From NCBI RefSeq assembly GCF_000353285.1, contig NZ_KB731324.1, positions 3,986,577 to 4,050,576 of the forward strand: DNA of 64,000 nucleotides, in the 5' to 3' direction. A model generated the notes under the pieces. That model was not told the DNA's origin, did not search any database, and was given only the letters and a program-made list of their open reading frames with translations. The stretch is from Leptolyngbya boryana PCC 6306. GTDB taxonomy: Bacteria > Cyanobacteriota > Cyanobacteriia > Leptolyngbyales > Leptolyngbyaceae. The position numbers were made by a program, and so were the translations under genes. Of this stretch, positions 1 to 8,732 are shown in pieces; within the stretch, counting starts at the first letter, position 1, and each line of letters opens with the position of its first letter.

Positions 1-158
1 GGAATGTCAAACGGTGGAACAATCACGTTTTGACGGTTTTTTGACTGAGCGAGCAGGTTGATTCCAAAAGCTGAGCCAGCGAGTCCTACACCGGATAACA
101 GCCCTAATTGGATCAATTGTCGTCGGCTTAAATGTTGAAAAAGATTAGAAGCTGGCAT
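1..158 (-). CDS. Tat-signal protein, N-terminal fragment
   Basis: This is the first 52 codons of a leftward gene that runs off the left edge of the window. The ATG is at 158. The N-terminus contains SRRQLIQLG followed by a Gly/Ala/Leu-rich hydrophobic stretch and a polar region, which is a twin-arginine export signal, so the protein is probably folded in the cytoplasm and exported or anchored in the periplasm. The mature domain lies outside the window, so no function can be given. Confidence 0.65.
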   Translation of the reverse strand, partial: MPASNLFQHLSRRQLIQLGLLSGVGLAGSAFGINLLAQSKNRQNVIVPPFDI

Positions 159-417
159 CGCAGATTTTGAGAATAAACGAGAAGTCGATCGCTCAAACTT
201 CGTCGCTCAAAATTATCAATTATTCTGGTTCTGGAATCAAGTGTATTAATAATTATTGTCAGTAATGTTTGTGAAAAGCTCAGTCTTTCCGATTTCTAAC
301 GTGCTTGCAGTCAACTTTTGATGCCGATCAAATTTGATCCCGAATCAAGTCAAGCGGACTGATTCGGGAGACTGAACGGGATCACTAGAGTAGACTTTAA
401 CCAAAGCAAATCTATTT
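159..417. other. Intergenic region, divergent to nothing recognised
   Basis: This AT-rich spacer lies upstream of the leftward Tat-signal gene and downstream of the leftward lytic transglycosylase gene. It contains the inverted sequence TTTGATGCC...TTTGATCCC near 316-345 and the phrase GATTCGGGA repeated loosely at 340-370. I see no gene, tRNA or convincing terminator here. Confidence 0.4.
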
Positions 418-2625
418 CTATCGATCGCGTTTTACCTGAGCAACTTTCTGAGAAATTTCAGGATTGTACAGCCGCAAATAGTTCCAATAGTTACCGAGCA
501 CTGCTTTCACATATCCATAGGTTTCAGGATAAGGAATCGCTTCAACAAACTCATCTGGATCTTGCGATTTTGCTTTGCCAAGCCAGCCTGCAACTGCACC
601 AGGCCCAGCATTATAGCTTGCTACGGCTAGCATCGAATTGTTGTTATACTCCAAATGCGTATGATCCAAATACCAGGTTCCAAACTGAATACTCGTTTCA
701 GGATCACTGAGTTTGTACTCTTTCACCTTGATATTATTTGCAATGAAAGCTCCCGTCTCAGGCATCACCTGCATCAATCCCACAGCACCCACACTCGATT
801 TGATATCTGGCTCAAATCGGGACTCTTGCCGAATCAAAGCTGTCACGAGCATCGGATTCATTTGCCGTTGCTGTGACCAGTTTTCAATGTAATTCACAAA
901 CGGAAAAGGATACAGTGCTTGCCAATACGCAGGCTGTTTTCTCAATTGTTCATACTGAGCTTTTTCTTCTGCTTTTTCGCGATCGCGCAGACTCCCAATC
1001 ATATACAGTCCGTCTAGATTTTCGCCCACACCCAATCGCATCACACCATCGGTAAACTGTTCGGCGATCGAAGGTTGAACTCGATTCCGAAATTCAATCT
1101 GCCAATGCGACCAAGCATCGCGTTCTTGACCTAACTGATAAAGTTCTTTTAGCGCTGGAGATCCGGCTGGTAATTCGGCTCGGAGACTAGGTTTTTCTAC
1201 TTTTGGATTCAGCGATCGTACCGTATTGAAGTCGCCGACATTCCAGCCCAAAATTGCAGCCGATCGCCAAGCATAATAAGACTCATAATGCTCACTGAGC
1301 ACTTTCTGAAACAGTTGGGCTGCTTGATCATTGTCGCCCAATTTTTGTGCCCATTTACCCGCCCAGAATCCAGCTTCAGCGGCAACTTCACTGGTCGGAT
1401 TGTTCGTCAGAACTGGCTCTGCCCACTGTTTTGCCAGTTTGATATTGCCTGCTTTGGCAGCTTGCTGAGCATAAGTCCAGCGCATTTCTGCGGCAGCATC
1501 GGATTGAGCATATTGAGTCAAAACCAACTGACGAACTTGAGCCGCTGTCTTTTCGCTTTTCATTTTGTCGAGGAGTTTTGACTTCTCAACTAAGGCAGTC
1601 GGCGCACGATCGGGAAAATTCTGAGCAATTTGATCCAAATAAGCGATTGCGGTTTGCGGCGTTTCTGCTAACTGAGCCAACCGAGTCAAGGCTAATCCAG
1701 CTTCATCCGACTGCGGAAATTGTTGAATCATTTGGCGGTAGCGTTGCTCTCCCCCCGGCTTGCCGCTGAGATGTAATCCTCTCGCAGATCGATAAGCCGT
1801 TAAGGGAGTTTGAGGCGCGCGCGAATACGCGATCGCACCTTTGTCATACACTTGATTTTCCCAGTATCCAAATGCGATCGCGTCCCAATCTTCAGGCTTT
1901 AACTGGCTACCAAACTCGGCAACCAATTTATCCATTAATGCCGTATACCCGTCGCTGGTGATGCCATATTTCGCAACCAGCATCAGCAATGGAAGCTGTT
2001 TCGGATTTTTCTTTAAAAGCGTTTTAGCAATCTCAACGGTTCTCGGATGAGAGGGAAATTGAGCGATCGCTTGATTCCAATATTGAGGATCTTTTTTGCC
2101 TAACTCAAAGAGAGCTTCTACCGTGGCAGGCTCTTTCGGGTATTTTTTCACGACTGCTTGCCATGCCTGAGCCGCTTCTTGGCGTTTGCCTGCGACTTCA
2201 TATGCCTGAGCACGTTTCACCCCAATCTGCGCTGCCAAAACTGGATAATTTTGCTCTAAATCTTTTAACTGCTCTAGCGCTTTATCGCCTTGCTTTTGTG
2301 AAATAAAATCTGTTGCTAACAAATAGCGGGCGCGATTGCGCTCTAGCATCGTGCTCGACCGATCGGCAGCAAACTTTAGAGCGTCTGTCCGTTCTCCTGC
2401 AGGCTTTGTCACCAAAGGACTGATGACTTGGCTCGGTGTGCCGATTCCGCTCCCCTCAGATTGTCCCTGAAACGACTGAAGCGATCCCATTAAGCCATTC
2501 GGTGCTTGAGACGCTTCTTTGAGTTTCTCAACGGGTAATAACGCTCCTGCAATCAACCCGATCGCACCCGCGCCACCCGCTAACATCAACCAAAAACGCC
2601 GCTCTTTCAACAGTTGCTTCAGCAT
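418..2625 (-). CDS. Lytic transglycosylase with TPR-type superhelical domain (Slt-like)
   Basis: This is a 735-residue envelope enzyme predicted to cleave peptidoglycan glycan strands to 1,6-anhydro-muropeptides. Residues 1-35 are basic and then hydrophobic (signal anchor, WLMLAGGAGAIGLIAGALL). Residues about 60-520 are a helical repeat region with many Ala/Gln-rich TPR-like units. The C-terminal SLT domain (about 585-720) contains ALIRQESRFEP with the catalytic Glu, then GLMQVMPETG and YNAGPGAV, the standard family-1 SLT signatures. The length and order match the E. coli Slt70/cyanobacterial Slt type. The ATG at 2625 directly precedes the anchor. It is monocistronic and leftward, with pepA divergent from it. 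Catalytic residues are intact, so it should be active. Confidence 0.93.
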   Translation of the reverse strand: MLKQLLKERRFWLMLAGGAGAIGLIAGALLPVEKLKEASQAPNGLMGSLQSFQGQSEGSGIGTPSQVISPLVTKPAGERTDALKFAADRSSTMLERNRARYLLATDFISQKQGDKALEQLKDLEQNYPVLAAQIGVKRAQAYEVAGKRQEAAQAWQAVVKKYPKEPATVEALFELGKKDPQYWNQAIAQFPSHPRTVEIAKTLLKKNPKQLPLLMLVAKYGITSDGYTALMDKLVAEFGSQLKPEDWDAIAFGYWENQVYDKGAIAYSRAPQTPLTAYRSARGLHLSGKPGGEQRYRQMIQQFPQSDEAGLALTRLAQLAETPQTAIAYLDQIAQNFPDRAPTALVEKSKLLDKMKSEKTAAQVRQLVLTQYAQSDAAAEMRWTYAQQAAKAGNIKLAKQWAEPVLTNNPTSEVAAEAGFWAGKWAQKLGDNDQAAQLFQKVLSEHYESYYAWRSAAILGWNVGDFNTVRSLNPKVEKPSLRAELPAGSPALKELYQLGQERDAWSHWQIEFRNRVQPSIAEQFTDGVMRLGVGENLDGLYMIGSLRDREKAEEKAQYEQLRKQPAYWQALYPFPFVNYIENWSQQRQMNPMLVTALIRQESRFEPDIKSSVGAVGLMQVMPETGAFIANNIKVKEYKLSDPETSIQFGTWYLDHTHLEYNNNSMLAVASYNAGPGAVAGWLGKAKSQDPDEFVEAIPYPETYGYVKAVLGNYWNYLRLYNPEISQKVAQVKRDR

Positions 2626-3181
2626 TCAAACTCTTCCTGGAAAAGGGGGCAGATCTACGCAGAACTCTAAGCAGTTATAGCAAAGATTCACCGAAGATGA
2701 GGAATAAATCAGCACATTCAATGAAAGTATTACGTATGACATTTCGCGACGGTTTCGAGCGTTTTGATCGATACTGAATATCAGACATTAAGAACCCACG
2801 ATTTAGGGATAGATATGAACGTAACAGTCACGGGAACGTCGCTCCTCGATTGGTCAGGAGATGGTCTAGCGATCGCGTTATTTGAAGGCGCAGAATTATC
2901 TGGCGATGTCGCTGCGCTCGATCAAAAATTGTCCGGTGCGATCGCAGAATTAATTGCAGAGGTAGAATTTAAGGGCAAATTAGGCAATACTGCCTCAACT
3001 CGTATCGCAGGCAGTTCTATCCGTAAGATTCTATTAGTTGGACTCGGCAACCCTGACGATCTGAAATTAGAAAAGCTCCGCCAAGCGGCTGCATCGGTTG
3101 CAAAATTGGCAAAGCGCGAACGGTGTAAAACGCTTGCACTCAGTTTCCCGACCGTTGAGGATGCAGCAGCGACGACGCAAG

Positions 3182-3190
3182 CGATCGTAG
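3182..3190. repeat. Target-site duplication, left copy (CGATCGTAG)
   Basis: The nine bases CGATCGTAG abut the left end of the IS at 3191 and recur at 4031-4039 directly after its right end. Perfect identity of the two copies points to a simple, fairly recent transposition. The target includes the HIP1-like hexamer CGATCG. Confidence 0.95.
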
Positions 3191-3219
3191 GGTAGTGTTC
3201 TAGATGTGTGGGCATAACG

Positions 3220-3633
3220 TTATACTGCTCGCCCGAACTCATGACGATTGATGAATAATCCAATCACAGTATCATGCATCTTCTCAGTCTTGGAAAAACA
3301 GATCGTCTTTCTGGCAAGCCGCTTGATCCGAGTTCTCAAAGTTAGATGTTTCCGCTCAATGCGCTGTGTGTTGGCTTTGCCAACCGTATGGTGCTGCTCA
3401 TCTAGCAATCGCAAGTAAGCTCCCCAACTATCGGTGTAAAACCGTTGAATCGAAAAAGGAGCTAACAGTTGCTGAAGTTGCTTAAGAGCTGAGTCTTCAT
3501 GGGTGGCTAGCACATAGGCAAGGACTTTTCCAGTTTGATGGTCAATCGCGTGCCACAACCATCGTTGATGCTGCTTTGACTCGACAAAACTCCACATCTC
3601 GTCCATCTCCGCCGCCTCGACTCTGACGACCAT
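3220..3633 (-). CDS. insB: IS1-type InsB, catalytic DDE part of the transposase
   Basis: This 137-residue frame carries the IS1 catalytic core: the first Asp in EMDEMWSF, the second in YTDSWGAY, and a final block IERKHLTLRTRIKRLARKT then CFSKTEKMHD. The frame is open upstream of its ATG (3633) to the A7 slippery run at 3701-3707. Translation as a fusion after -1 frameshifting is therefore the probable route, and independent start at 3633 is less likely. The frame appears intact. Confidence 0.9.
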   Translation of the reverse strand: MVVRVEAAEMDEMWSFVESKQHQRWLWHAIDHQTGKVLAYVLATHEDSALKQLQQLLAPFSIQRFYTDSWGAYLRLLDEQHHTVGKANTQRIERKHLTLRTRIKRLARKTICFSKTEKMHDTVIGLFINRHEFGRAV

Positions 3634-3677
3634 GACTGCCGTGTTATCCGGTTGGTGCTGTTCGAGCAGACTTATGT

Positions 3678-3965
3678 TTACTTGTTCAAGTTGACTTGAC
3701 TTTTTTTCAGCGTTTCAATCACAGTCGTTGGGCTAATCTTCAACACTCTGGCGGTATCACGAATACCACTGCCGTTGATTGCCATGTCGCTGATTTGCGC
3801 TTTGACTTCAGGCAGTCGTCCTCGATAGCTAAAGTTCAAGATAAATGATCGTCTCGAACACTCTAAGTTACGGCAACAATACCGTTGTTTTCCAGCAGCA
3901 CTGCGACCATGCTTAACGACATCCACACTCTGGCAATCGGGACATTGAACAGGTTCTAGGACCAT
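3678..3965 (-). CDS. insA: IS1-type InsA, zinc-finger/HTH part of the transposase
   Basis: This 95-residue basic protein starts with a [13 protein letters not shown] zinc-finger-type motif and further Cys ([10 protein letters not shown]), followed by a helix-turn-helix ([20 protein letters not shown]). That is the DNA-binding half of IS1 transposases. Near its end, seven consecutive A residues on the coding strand (3707-3701) form A AAA AAA G. A -1 slip there joins this frame to the downstream InsB frame with no stop in between, giving an InsAB' fusion that would be the active transposase. InsA alone is expected to act as a repressor by analogy to IS1. Confidence 0.9.
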   Translation of the reverse strand: MVLEPVQCPDCQSVDVVKHGRSAAGKQRYCCRNLECSRRSFILNFSYRGRLPEVKAQISDMAINGSGIRDTARVLKISPTTVIETLKKSQVNLNK

Positions 3966-4030
3966 CTCGACTCAGCCCTCTAACACATCGTTTTCATTCT
4001 GCCATATATCCACATATCTAGAACACTACC

Positions 4031-4039
4031 CGATCGTAG
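4031..4039. repeat. Target-site duplication, right copy (CGATCGTAG)
   Basis: Exact copy of 3182-3190, placed immediately after the right terminal inverted repeat of the IS. After this copy the pepA reading frame resumes. Confidence 0.95.
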
Positions 4040-5130
4040 AAGGACTCGAACTTGCGCTGTATAAAGATGTGCGCTTCAAATCAGAGCCGGATCAAAATGG
4101 CAAAATCGAATCCGTCGAACTGCTAGGTTTGGTAGGTCAAGAAGCGGCGATTCAAAAAGCTCGCCAAATCTGTTCGGGTGTATTCCTAGCCCGTGAACTC
4201 GTTGCGGCTCCTGCAAATTACGTTACGCCGATCACGATGGCAGAAACGGCGTTAGCGATCGCGAATGAGCATGGTTTAGAAATTCAAATTCTCGAAAAAG
4301 AGGATTGTGAAAAACTCGGCATGGGCGCATTTCTTGGCGTTGCTCAAGCTTCTGATTTGCCACCTAAATTCATCCATCTGACCTATAAGCCGCAAGGTAC
4401 ACCGAGACGAAAACTGGCAATTATCGGTAAAGGACTGACCTTCGATTCGGGCGGTTTGAATATTAAAGGGGCTGGCAGCGGCATCGAAATGATGAAAACC
4501 GATATGGGAGGAGCAGGCGCAACCTTAGGAGCCGCAAAAGCGATCGCTCAACTCAAACCCGATGTCGAAGTGCATTTTATTACTGCCGTCACTGAAAATA
4601 TGATCAGCGGGCGAGCCATTCACCCAGGCGACATTCTCACCGCCTCAAATGGCAAAACGATCGAGATCAATAACACCGACGCAGAAGGACGATTAACCCT
4701 TGCAGACGCATTGGTATATACCGAGAAACTGGAAGTAGACGCGATCGTCGATCTCGCAACGTTGACCGGAGCTTGTGTGATTGCTTTGGGTGATAACATT
4801 GCGGGCTTGTGGAGTCCGAACGATGAACTCGCAGATCAGCTGCTCAAAGCCAGTGGAGAGTCCGGTGAAAAACTGTGGCGGATGCCGATGGAAGAGAAGT
4901 ACTTCGAGAGTATGAAGTCGGGCATTGCAGATATGAAAAACACGGGTGCGCGTGCTGGTGGTGCTATCTCCGCCGCAATCTTTCTGAAGCAATTTGTCAA
5001 AGATACGCCTTGGGCGCATTTAGATGTAGCAGGTCCCGTTTGGGCAGATAAAGAGAATGGCTACAACGGAGCAGGCGCGACTGGATATGGAGTGAGATTG
5101 CTCGTTGATTGGGTGATGAGTTAAGCGATC

Positions 5131-5168
5131 GTAATTTGTGAGATGACTCAGTTCATCTCACAAATTAC
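5131..5168 (+). terminator. Perfect 16-bp hairpin after pepA
   Basis: The arms GTAATTTGTGAGATGA (5131-5146) and its exact reverse complement (5153-5168) enclose a 6-nt loop, starting 6 bp after the pepA stop. There is no U-run behind it, so termination may be factor-assisted or it may serve as an mRNA 3'-end protector. Confidence 0.6.
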
Positions 5169-5239
5169 CAAGATTCGTACTGAGTTAAAAACATTACTTG
5201 ATGTAAGAGCATGACTTAAGTTCTCCCCCCGGACAAGAA

Positions 5240-5272
5240 TTCTTGAGAAAAGTTCAACTCTTTTCTCAAGAA
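5240..5272. repeat. 13-bp inverted repeat upstream of the histidine kinase gene
   Basis: TTCTTGAGAAAAG (5240-5252) pairs perfectly with 5260-5272 around a 7-nt loop. It sits about 35 bp ahead of the kinase ATG, so it may be a leader hairpin or an operator. There is no poly-T tail on either strand. Confidence 0.45.
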
Positions 5273-5306
5273 GGGAATTCTGGGTGAAACTTCCTTTCTC
5301 TTACTT

Positions 5307-8024
5307 ATGGCAGATGTCAATTACAGGCTCTTGGAGTTACATCGTTTTCCCATCGGTCTGAAACAAAATCCACTTCAACTTCTAAACCATCTTTGGGAAG
5401 GAGTAAGTTATGGGCTTGCTCTGCTAGAAGTCTTAAAGCAAGAACAAACATTTCGCTACGTCGCAGCAAATTCAAAATTTGCTGCGATGAGTTCGGTTGA
5501 CATCGAGCATTTAATTGGTCAAACCCTCAACGAAGCTCTACCAACAGAAACTACCCGAATCTATCACGACTGTTGTTGGCAGTGTATTCACTCAAATCAG
5601 CCGATTACTTTTGAACAAAGCTTCGATCGCAATGGACAGAAAAGTTGGTGGCAGATCACGATCAATCCCCTGAAAAATCAAGACGAACAGATTGATCAAG
5701 TCCTGATCAGTGCTATCGACATCAGCGATCGCATCCAAACAGACATGGAACAACAGCAAGCTTATGCCACTCTGGCAAAAAGTGAAGCAAAATTCCGTCA
5801 TTTAGTTGAAAATGCGAATGATTTAATCACAACCTGGACTCTAGACGGTACGATTACTTACCTCTCTCCCGGTTTCTATACCCTGTACGGTCATTCGCCA
5901 GACAAGTGGGTGGGTCGATCGTTTGCTCCACTTGCTCATCCTGACGATCTGCCTGGATGTCTCATGGCAAGTCAACAAGCGGTTGAAACAGGCAAAAAAC
6001 ATTCAGGTATTGAGTTTCGGCGACAGTACCAACAAGGGAACTGGCTATGGTCATCGATCAACATGGTTCCGATTCAAGATGCAGACGGAAAAATCACGTC
6101 TGTGCAAGGCATTATCCGAGATATTCATGCCTCCAAACAGCAGCAAGCGGCACTTCGCTTTATTGTGGAAGAAACCGTGTCAAAAACGGGAGACGAGTTC
6201 TTTCGCAGTTGTGTGCGATCGCTGAGTGAGATTTTTCAAACGCAGTACGCTTTTATTACTCAGTGTACTGATCAAACTTATTCTCAGTGTGACATGCTGG
6301 TGTTCTGGACAGGGCAACACTTTGCCGAGCCTTATACTTTTAATCTGGCGAAAACACCTTGCGAATATGTGTTGCAGAACAAAGTGGGTCTCTTTCTAGA
6401 ATCGCTGCAAACTCAATTTCCAGATGACCCCAATCTCGCGACTTTACAGGCTGAAAGCTATCTCGGTGCAGCGATTACCGATTCTCAAGGTCAAGCGATC
6501 GGAACGATCGGGGTCATCGATACGCGACATTTCGCCGAGAATGTGGAAACCGCTCAATCTATTTTGCAACTTTTTGCGGCAAGAGTTGGCGTAGAAATGG
6601 AGCGGAATACTGCCGAAGCTGCACTCAGAGAGTATGCGGAACGTCAAGCCTTGATCAATCGGTTAACGAATCAGATCCGGAATTCACTCGATGTGAACAG
6701 TATTCTCGAAACTACGATTCAGGAGCTTTACACATTACTCCAAGTCGATTGGTGCGCCTTTACTTGGTACGATCCGAGCGTAACGCCTGCGGTTTGGAAG
6801 GTTGTCGCTGATCAATCTCATCATCAATCGAGTTTGGTGGGTTCCTGTTCACCTGATCTCATTGGCTCAACGGATGAAATTATCCCCCACCTAGATACAA
6901 TTCGCATTGATCAAGCCGAGAGCTATCAAGAACCGAGCCATCGAGCCTCTCTGATGGCATCGGGAGTTCAGTCACGGCTCTGTGTTCCCATTCAAACTCA
7001 ACGGGAACAGATCGGCATGATTCTCTGTGACCATCAGCAACAGCAGCATACCTGGACAGATCGAGAAGTTGAGCTAGTTCAGGCAGTTGCCGATCAACTC
7101 GCGATCGCAATTAATCAAGCCGATCTCTATGAGCAAAGTCGGAGCAAGAGCAAGACACTCCAAGCAACCTTGAAAGAGCTACGGCAAACTCAAGCCCAGA
7201 TGATTCAGAGTGAAAAAATGTCGAGTTTGGGGCAGTTGGTCGCAGGAATTGCTCATGAGATCAATAATCCGGTCAACTTCATTCATGGCAATGTGAATTA
7301 TGTGGATGAATACGCTCGCGGTTTATTAGAGCTTGTGACGCTCTATCAGCAAAGCTACCCCGAATCGACGGATGCAATCTCAGAGAAAATCGAAGACCTA
7401 GATCTCGATTTTGTTCGCCACGATTTACCTAAGCTTTTAGACTCGATGCAGGTTGGCACTGAGCGAATTCGAGAAATTGTGAAATCACTGCGTTTGTTTT
7501 CTCGGTTGGACGAGTCCGAATTTAAGCCTGTCAATCTTCATGATGGGATTGAGAGTACGTTGATGATTCTACAAAATCGTCTCAAATCAAGGCAAAGTGA
7601 CTCTGAAATTGAAGTCATCAAAAATTATGGGGCACTTCCCCTCATTGAATGCTTTGCTGGACAACTCAACCAAGTGTTTATGAATATTCTCACCAATGCG
7701 ATCGATGCTGTGGAAGAGAAGCGATCGCGAATTCCATCTCATCCTGCGACCATTCAGATTACTACGGCAGTCACCGAGGATCAGCAAGCGATTATCCGCT
7801 TTGCAGATAATGGGATTGGAATTCCAGAATCGATTCAGGCACAAATTTTTGACCCATTTTTTACAACTAAACCGATCGGTCAAGGAACAGGGATGGGCAT
7901 GTCGATTAGTTATCAAATTGTGACTGAAAAGCATCGTGGGCAGATCATTTGTCACTCTACTCCTGATCACGGGACTGAATTTGTAGTTCAGATTCCGATC
8001 CACCAAATCCGCCCTCAACAGTAG
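5307..8024 (+). CDS. Soluble sensor histidine kinase, PAS-PAS-GAF-GAF-HisKA-HATPase
   Basis: This is a 905-residue cytoplasmic kinase without membrane segments. Residues about 30-145 and 155-280 are PAS domains (the second has FRHLVENANDLI and GTITYLSPGFYTLYGHSP, then HPDD). Two GAF domains follow (about 290-440 and 450-620). The phosphoacceptor box is SSLGQLVAGIAHEINNPVNF (His in AHEINNP), of the type where N-rich sequence follows. The ATP-binding domain has an N box (NILTNAIDAVEEK), a G1 box (FADNGIGIP) and a G2 box (GQGTGMGMSIS). No receiver or output domain and no adjacent response regulator are present, so its partner is unknown. The ATG at 5307 is preceded by an AT-rich leader. The ligand cannot be inferred; no Cys typical of bilin attachment stands out in the GAF domains. 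Confidence 0.9.
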   Translation: MADVNYRLLELHRFPIGLKQNPLQLLNHLWEGVSYGLALLEVLKQEQTFRYVAANSKFAAMSSVDIEHLIGQTLNEALPTETTRIYHDCCWQCIHSNQPITFEQSFDRNGQKSWWQITINPLKNQDEQIDQVLISAIDISDRIQTDMEQQQAYATLAKSEAKFRHLVENANDLITTWTLDGTITYLSPGFYTLYGHSPDKWVGRSFAPLAHPDDLPGCLMASQQAVETGKKHSGIEFRRQYQQGNWLWSSINMVPIQDADGKITSVQGIIRDIHASKQQQAALRFIVEETVSKTGDEFFRSCVRSLSEIFQTQYAFITQCTDQTYSQCDMLVFWTGQHFAEPYTFNLAKTPCEYVLQNKVGLFLESLQTQFPDDPNLATLQAESYLGAAITDSQGQAIGTIGVIDTRHFAENVETAQSILQLFAARVGVEMERNTAEAALREYAERQALINRLTNQIRNSLDVNSILETTIQELYTLLQVDWCAFTWYDPSVTPAVWKVVADQSHHQSSLVGSCSPDLIGSTDEIIPHLDTIRIDQAESYQEPSHRASLMASGVQSRLCVPIQTQREQIGMILCDHQQQQHTWTDREVELVQAVADQLAIAINQADLYEQSRSKSKTLQATLKELRQTQAQMIQSEKMSSLGQLVAGIAHEINNPVNFIHGNVNYVDEYARGLLELVTLYQQSYPESTDAISEKIEDLDLDFVRHDLPKLLDSMQVGTERIREIVKSLRLFSRLDESEFKPVNLHDGIESTLMILQNRLKSRQSDSEIEVIKNYGALPLIECFAGQLNQVFMNILTNAIDAVEEKRSRIPSHPATIQITTAVTEDQQAIIRFADNGIGIPESIQAQIFDPFFTTKPIGQGTGMGMSISYQIVTEKHRGQIICHSTPDHGTEFVVQIPIHQIRPQQ

Positions 8025-8129
8025 ATTGGATGCGCCCAAGTAGGGTGATGACATTGAAGTGAAGAAGCTGCTGAGATTTTCTTCATCAGCGTACGATGCA
8101 AACTCCAAGTTCTATCAATTAACTTTGCT

Positions 8130-8732
8130 ATGAAATGTCTTGTTGTCATTGCTCATCCACTTCCAGATAGCTTGTGCTACACCATGGCACATTCTGCGAT
8201 CGCGGCACTCACTGCCGCAGGTCACGAAGTCGAAATCGAGGATCTCTATCAAAACAGCTTCTCTCCAGTGATCACGAGCAGTGAACGTCAAAGCTATTTT
8301 CAGCCTCCGTTCGATGCAACGACTGTTCAGCCACAGGTTGAACGGTTGCTTGCTGCTGAAGCAGTTGTGCTTGTCTTTCCAACCTGGTGGTTTAGTCTAC
8401 CTGCCATTCTCAAAGGTTGGTTTGATCGAGTGTGGTCACCGGGTCTTGCTTTCGACCATGCGCCTCAGCCGGGTGGTTTACTCCAGCCAAAACTTCACAA
8501 CCTTCAGAGAGCGCTTGCGATTACATCGCTCAATTCGCCTTGGTGGGTTGATTACCTCCTGTTGTGGCAACCTGTGAAACGGGTGCTCAAGATGGCAATT
8601 TTGGGCATGTGTGCTCCTAGGTGTCGGTTTGGAATGTTGACCTGCTACGAAGCCGAGTCGCTGACTCAAGAAAAAGTTGAGCGATTTTGTTCGCAGATTC
8701 AGAAAACGATTCACAAATGGTCTGCCTCATGA
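8130..8732 (+). CDS. NAD(P)H oxidoreductase, flavodoxin-like (NQO/KefF type)
   Basis: This 200-residue protein begins MKCLVVIAHPLPDSLCY, the FMN/FAD phosphate-binding start of the NAD(P)H:quinone oxidoreductase / modulator of drug activity family. It continues with VVLVFPTWWFSLPAILKGWFDRVW, the isoalloxazine-contacting signature (PTWWFSLPA). It should catalyse two-electron reduction of quinones or other electrophiles using NAD(P)H. The length is typical. The start ATG at 8130 immediately precedes the first beta strand. It lies 105 bp downstream of the kinase and overlaps the convergent 3' end of the next gene by 22 bp. Confidence 0.88.
   Translation: MKCLVVIAHPLPDSLCYTMAHSAIAALTAAGHEVEIEDLYQNSFSPVITSSERQSYFQPPFDATTVQPQVERLLAAEAVVLVFPTWWFSLPAILKGWFDRVWSPGLAFDHAPQPGGLLQPKLHNLQRALAITSLNSPWWVDYLLLWQPVKRVLKMAILGMCAPRCRFGMLTCYEAESLTQEKVERFCSQIQKTIHKWSAS

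Larger units (their letters stand above)
3191..4030 (-). mobile_element. Complete IS1-family insertion sequence, 840 bp
   Basis: The element is 840 bp and bounded by imperfect terminal inverted repeats whose first 15 bases are identical (GGTAGTGTTCTAGAT at 3191-3205 and its reverse complement at 4016-4030); the match continues with mismatches for about 10 more bases. It is flanked by a 9-bp target duplication (3182-3190 and 4031-4039). It holds two leftward frames, insA-like then insB-like, arranged for a -1 frameshift as in IS1. Both frames are intact, so it may still be mobile. It lies antisense inside pepA and inactivates that gene. Confidence 0.95.
2815..5124 (+). pseudogene. pepA: Leucyl aminopeptidase (M17) split by an insertion sequence
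   Basis: The gene encodes a cytosolic leucyl aminopeptidase but is interrupted at 3191-4030 by an IS1-family element. The N-terminal part (2815-3190, ATG at 2815, product starting MNVTVTGTSLLDW) is the M17 macro-type domain. The C-terminal part (4040-5124, after the duplicated target) carries the catalytic zinc domain, including [16 protein letters not shown] and the signature NTDAEGRL. Removing the IS and one 9-bp target copy rejoins the frame exactly (GCG ATC GTA GAA GGA). The full enzyme cannot be made from this copy. A fragment starting at GTG 4069 would keep the metal site but lacks the N-terminal domain, so residual function is doubtful. An in-frame TTG at 2764 is a less likely start. 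Confidence 0.93.
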
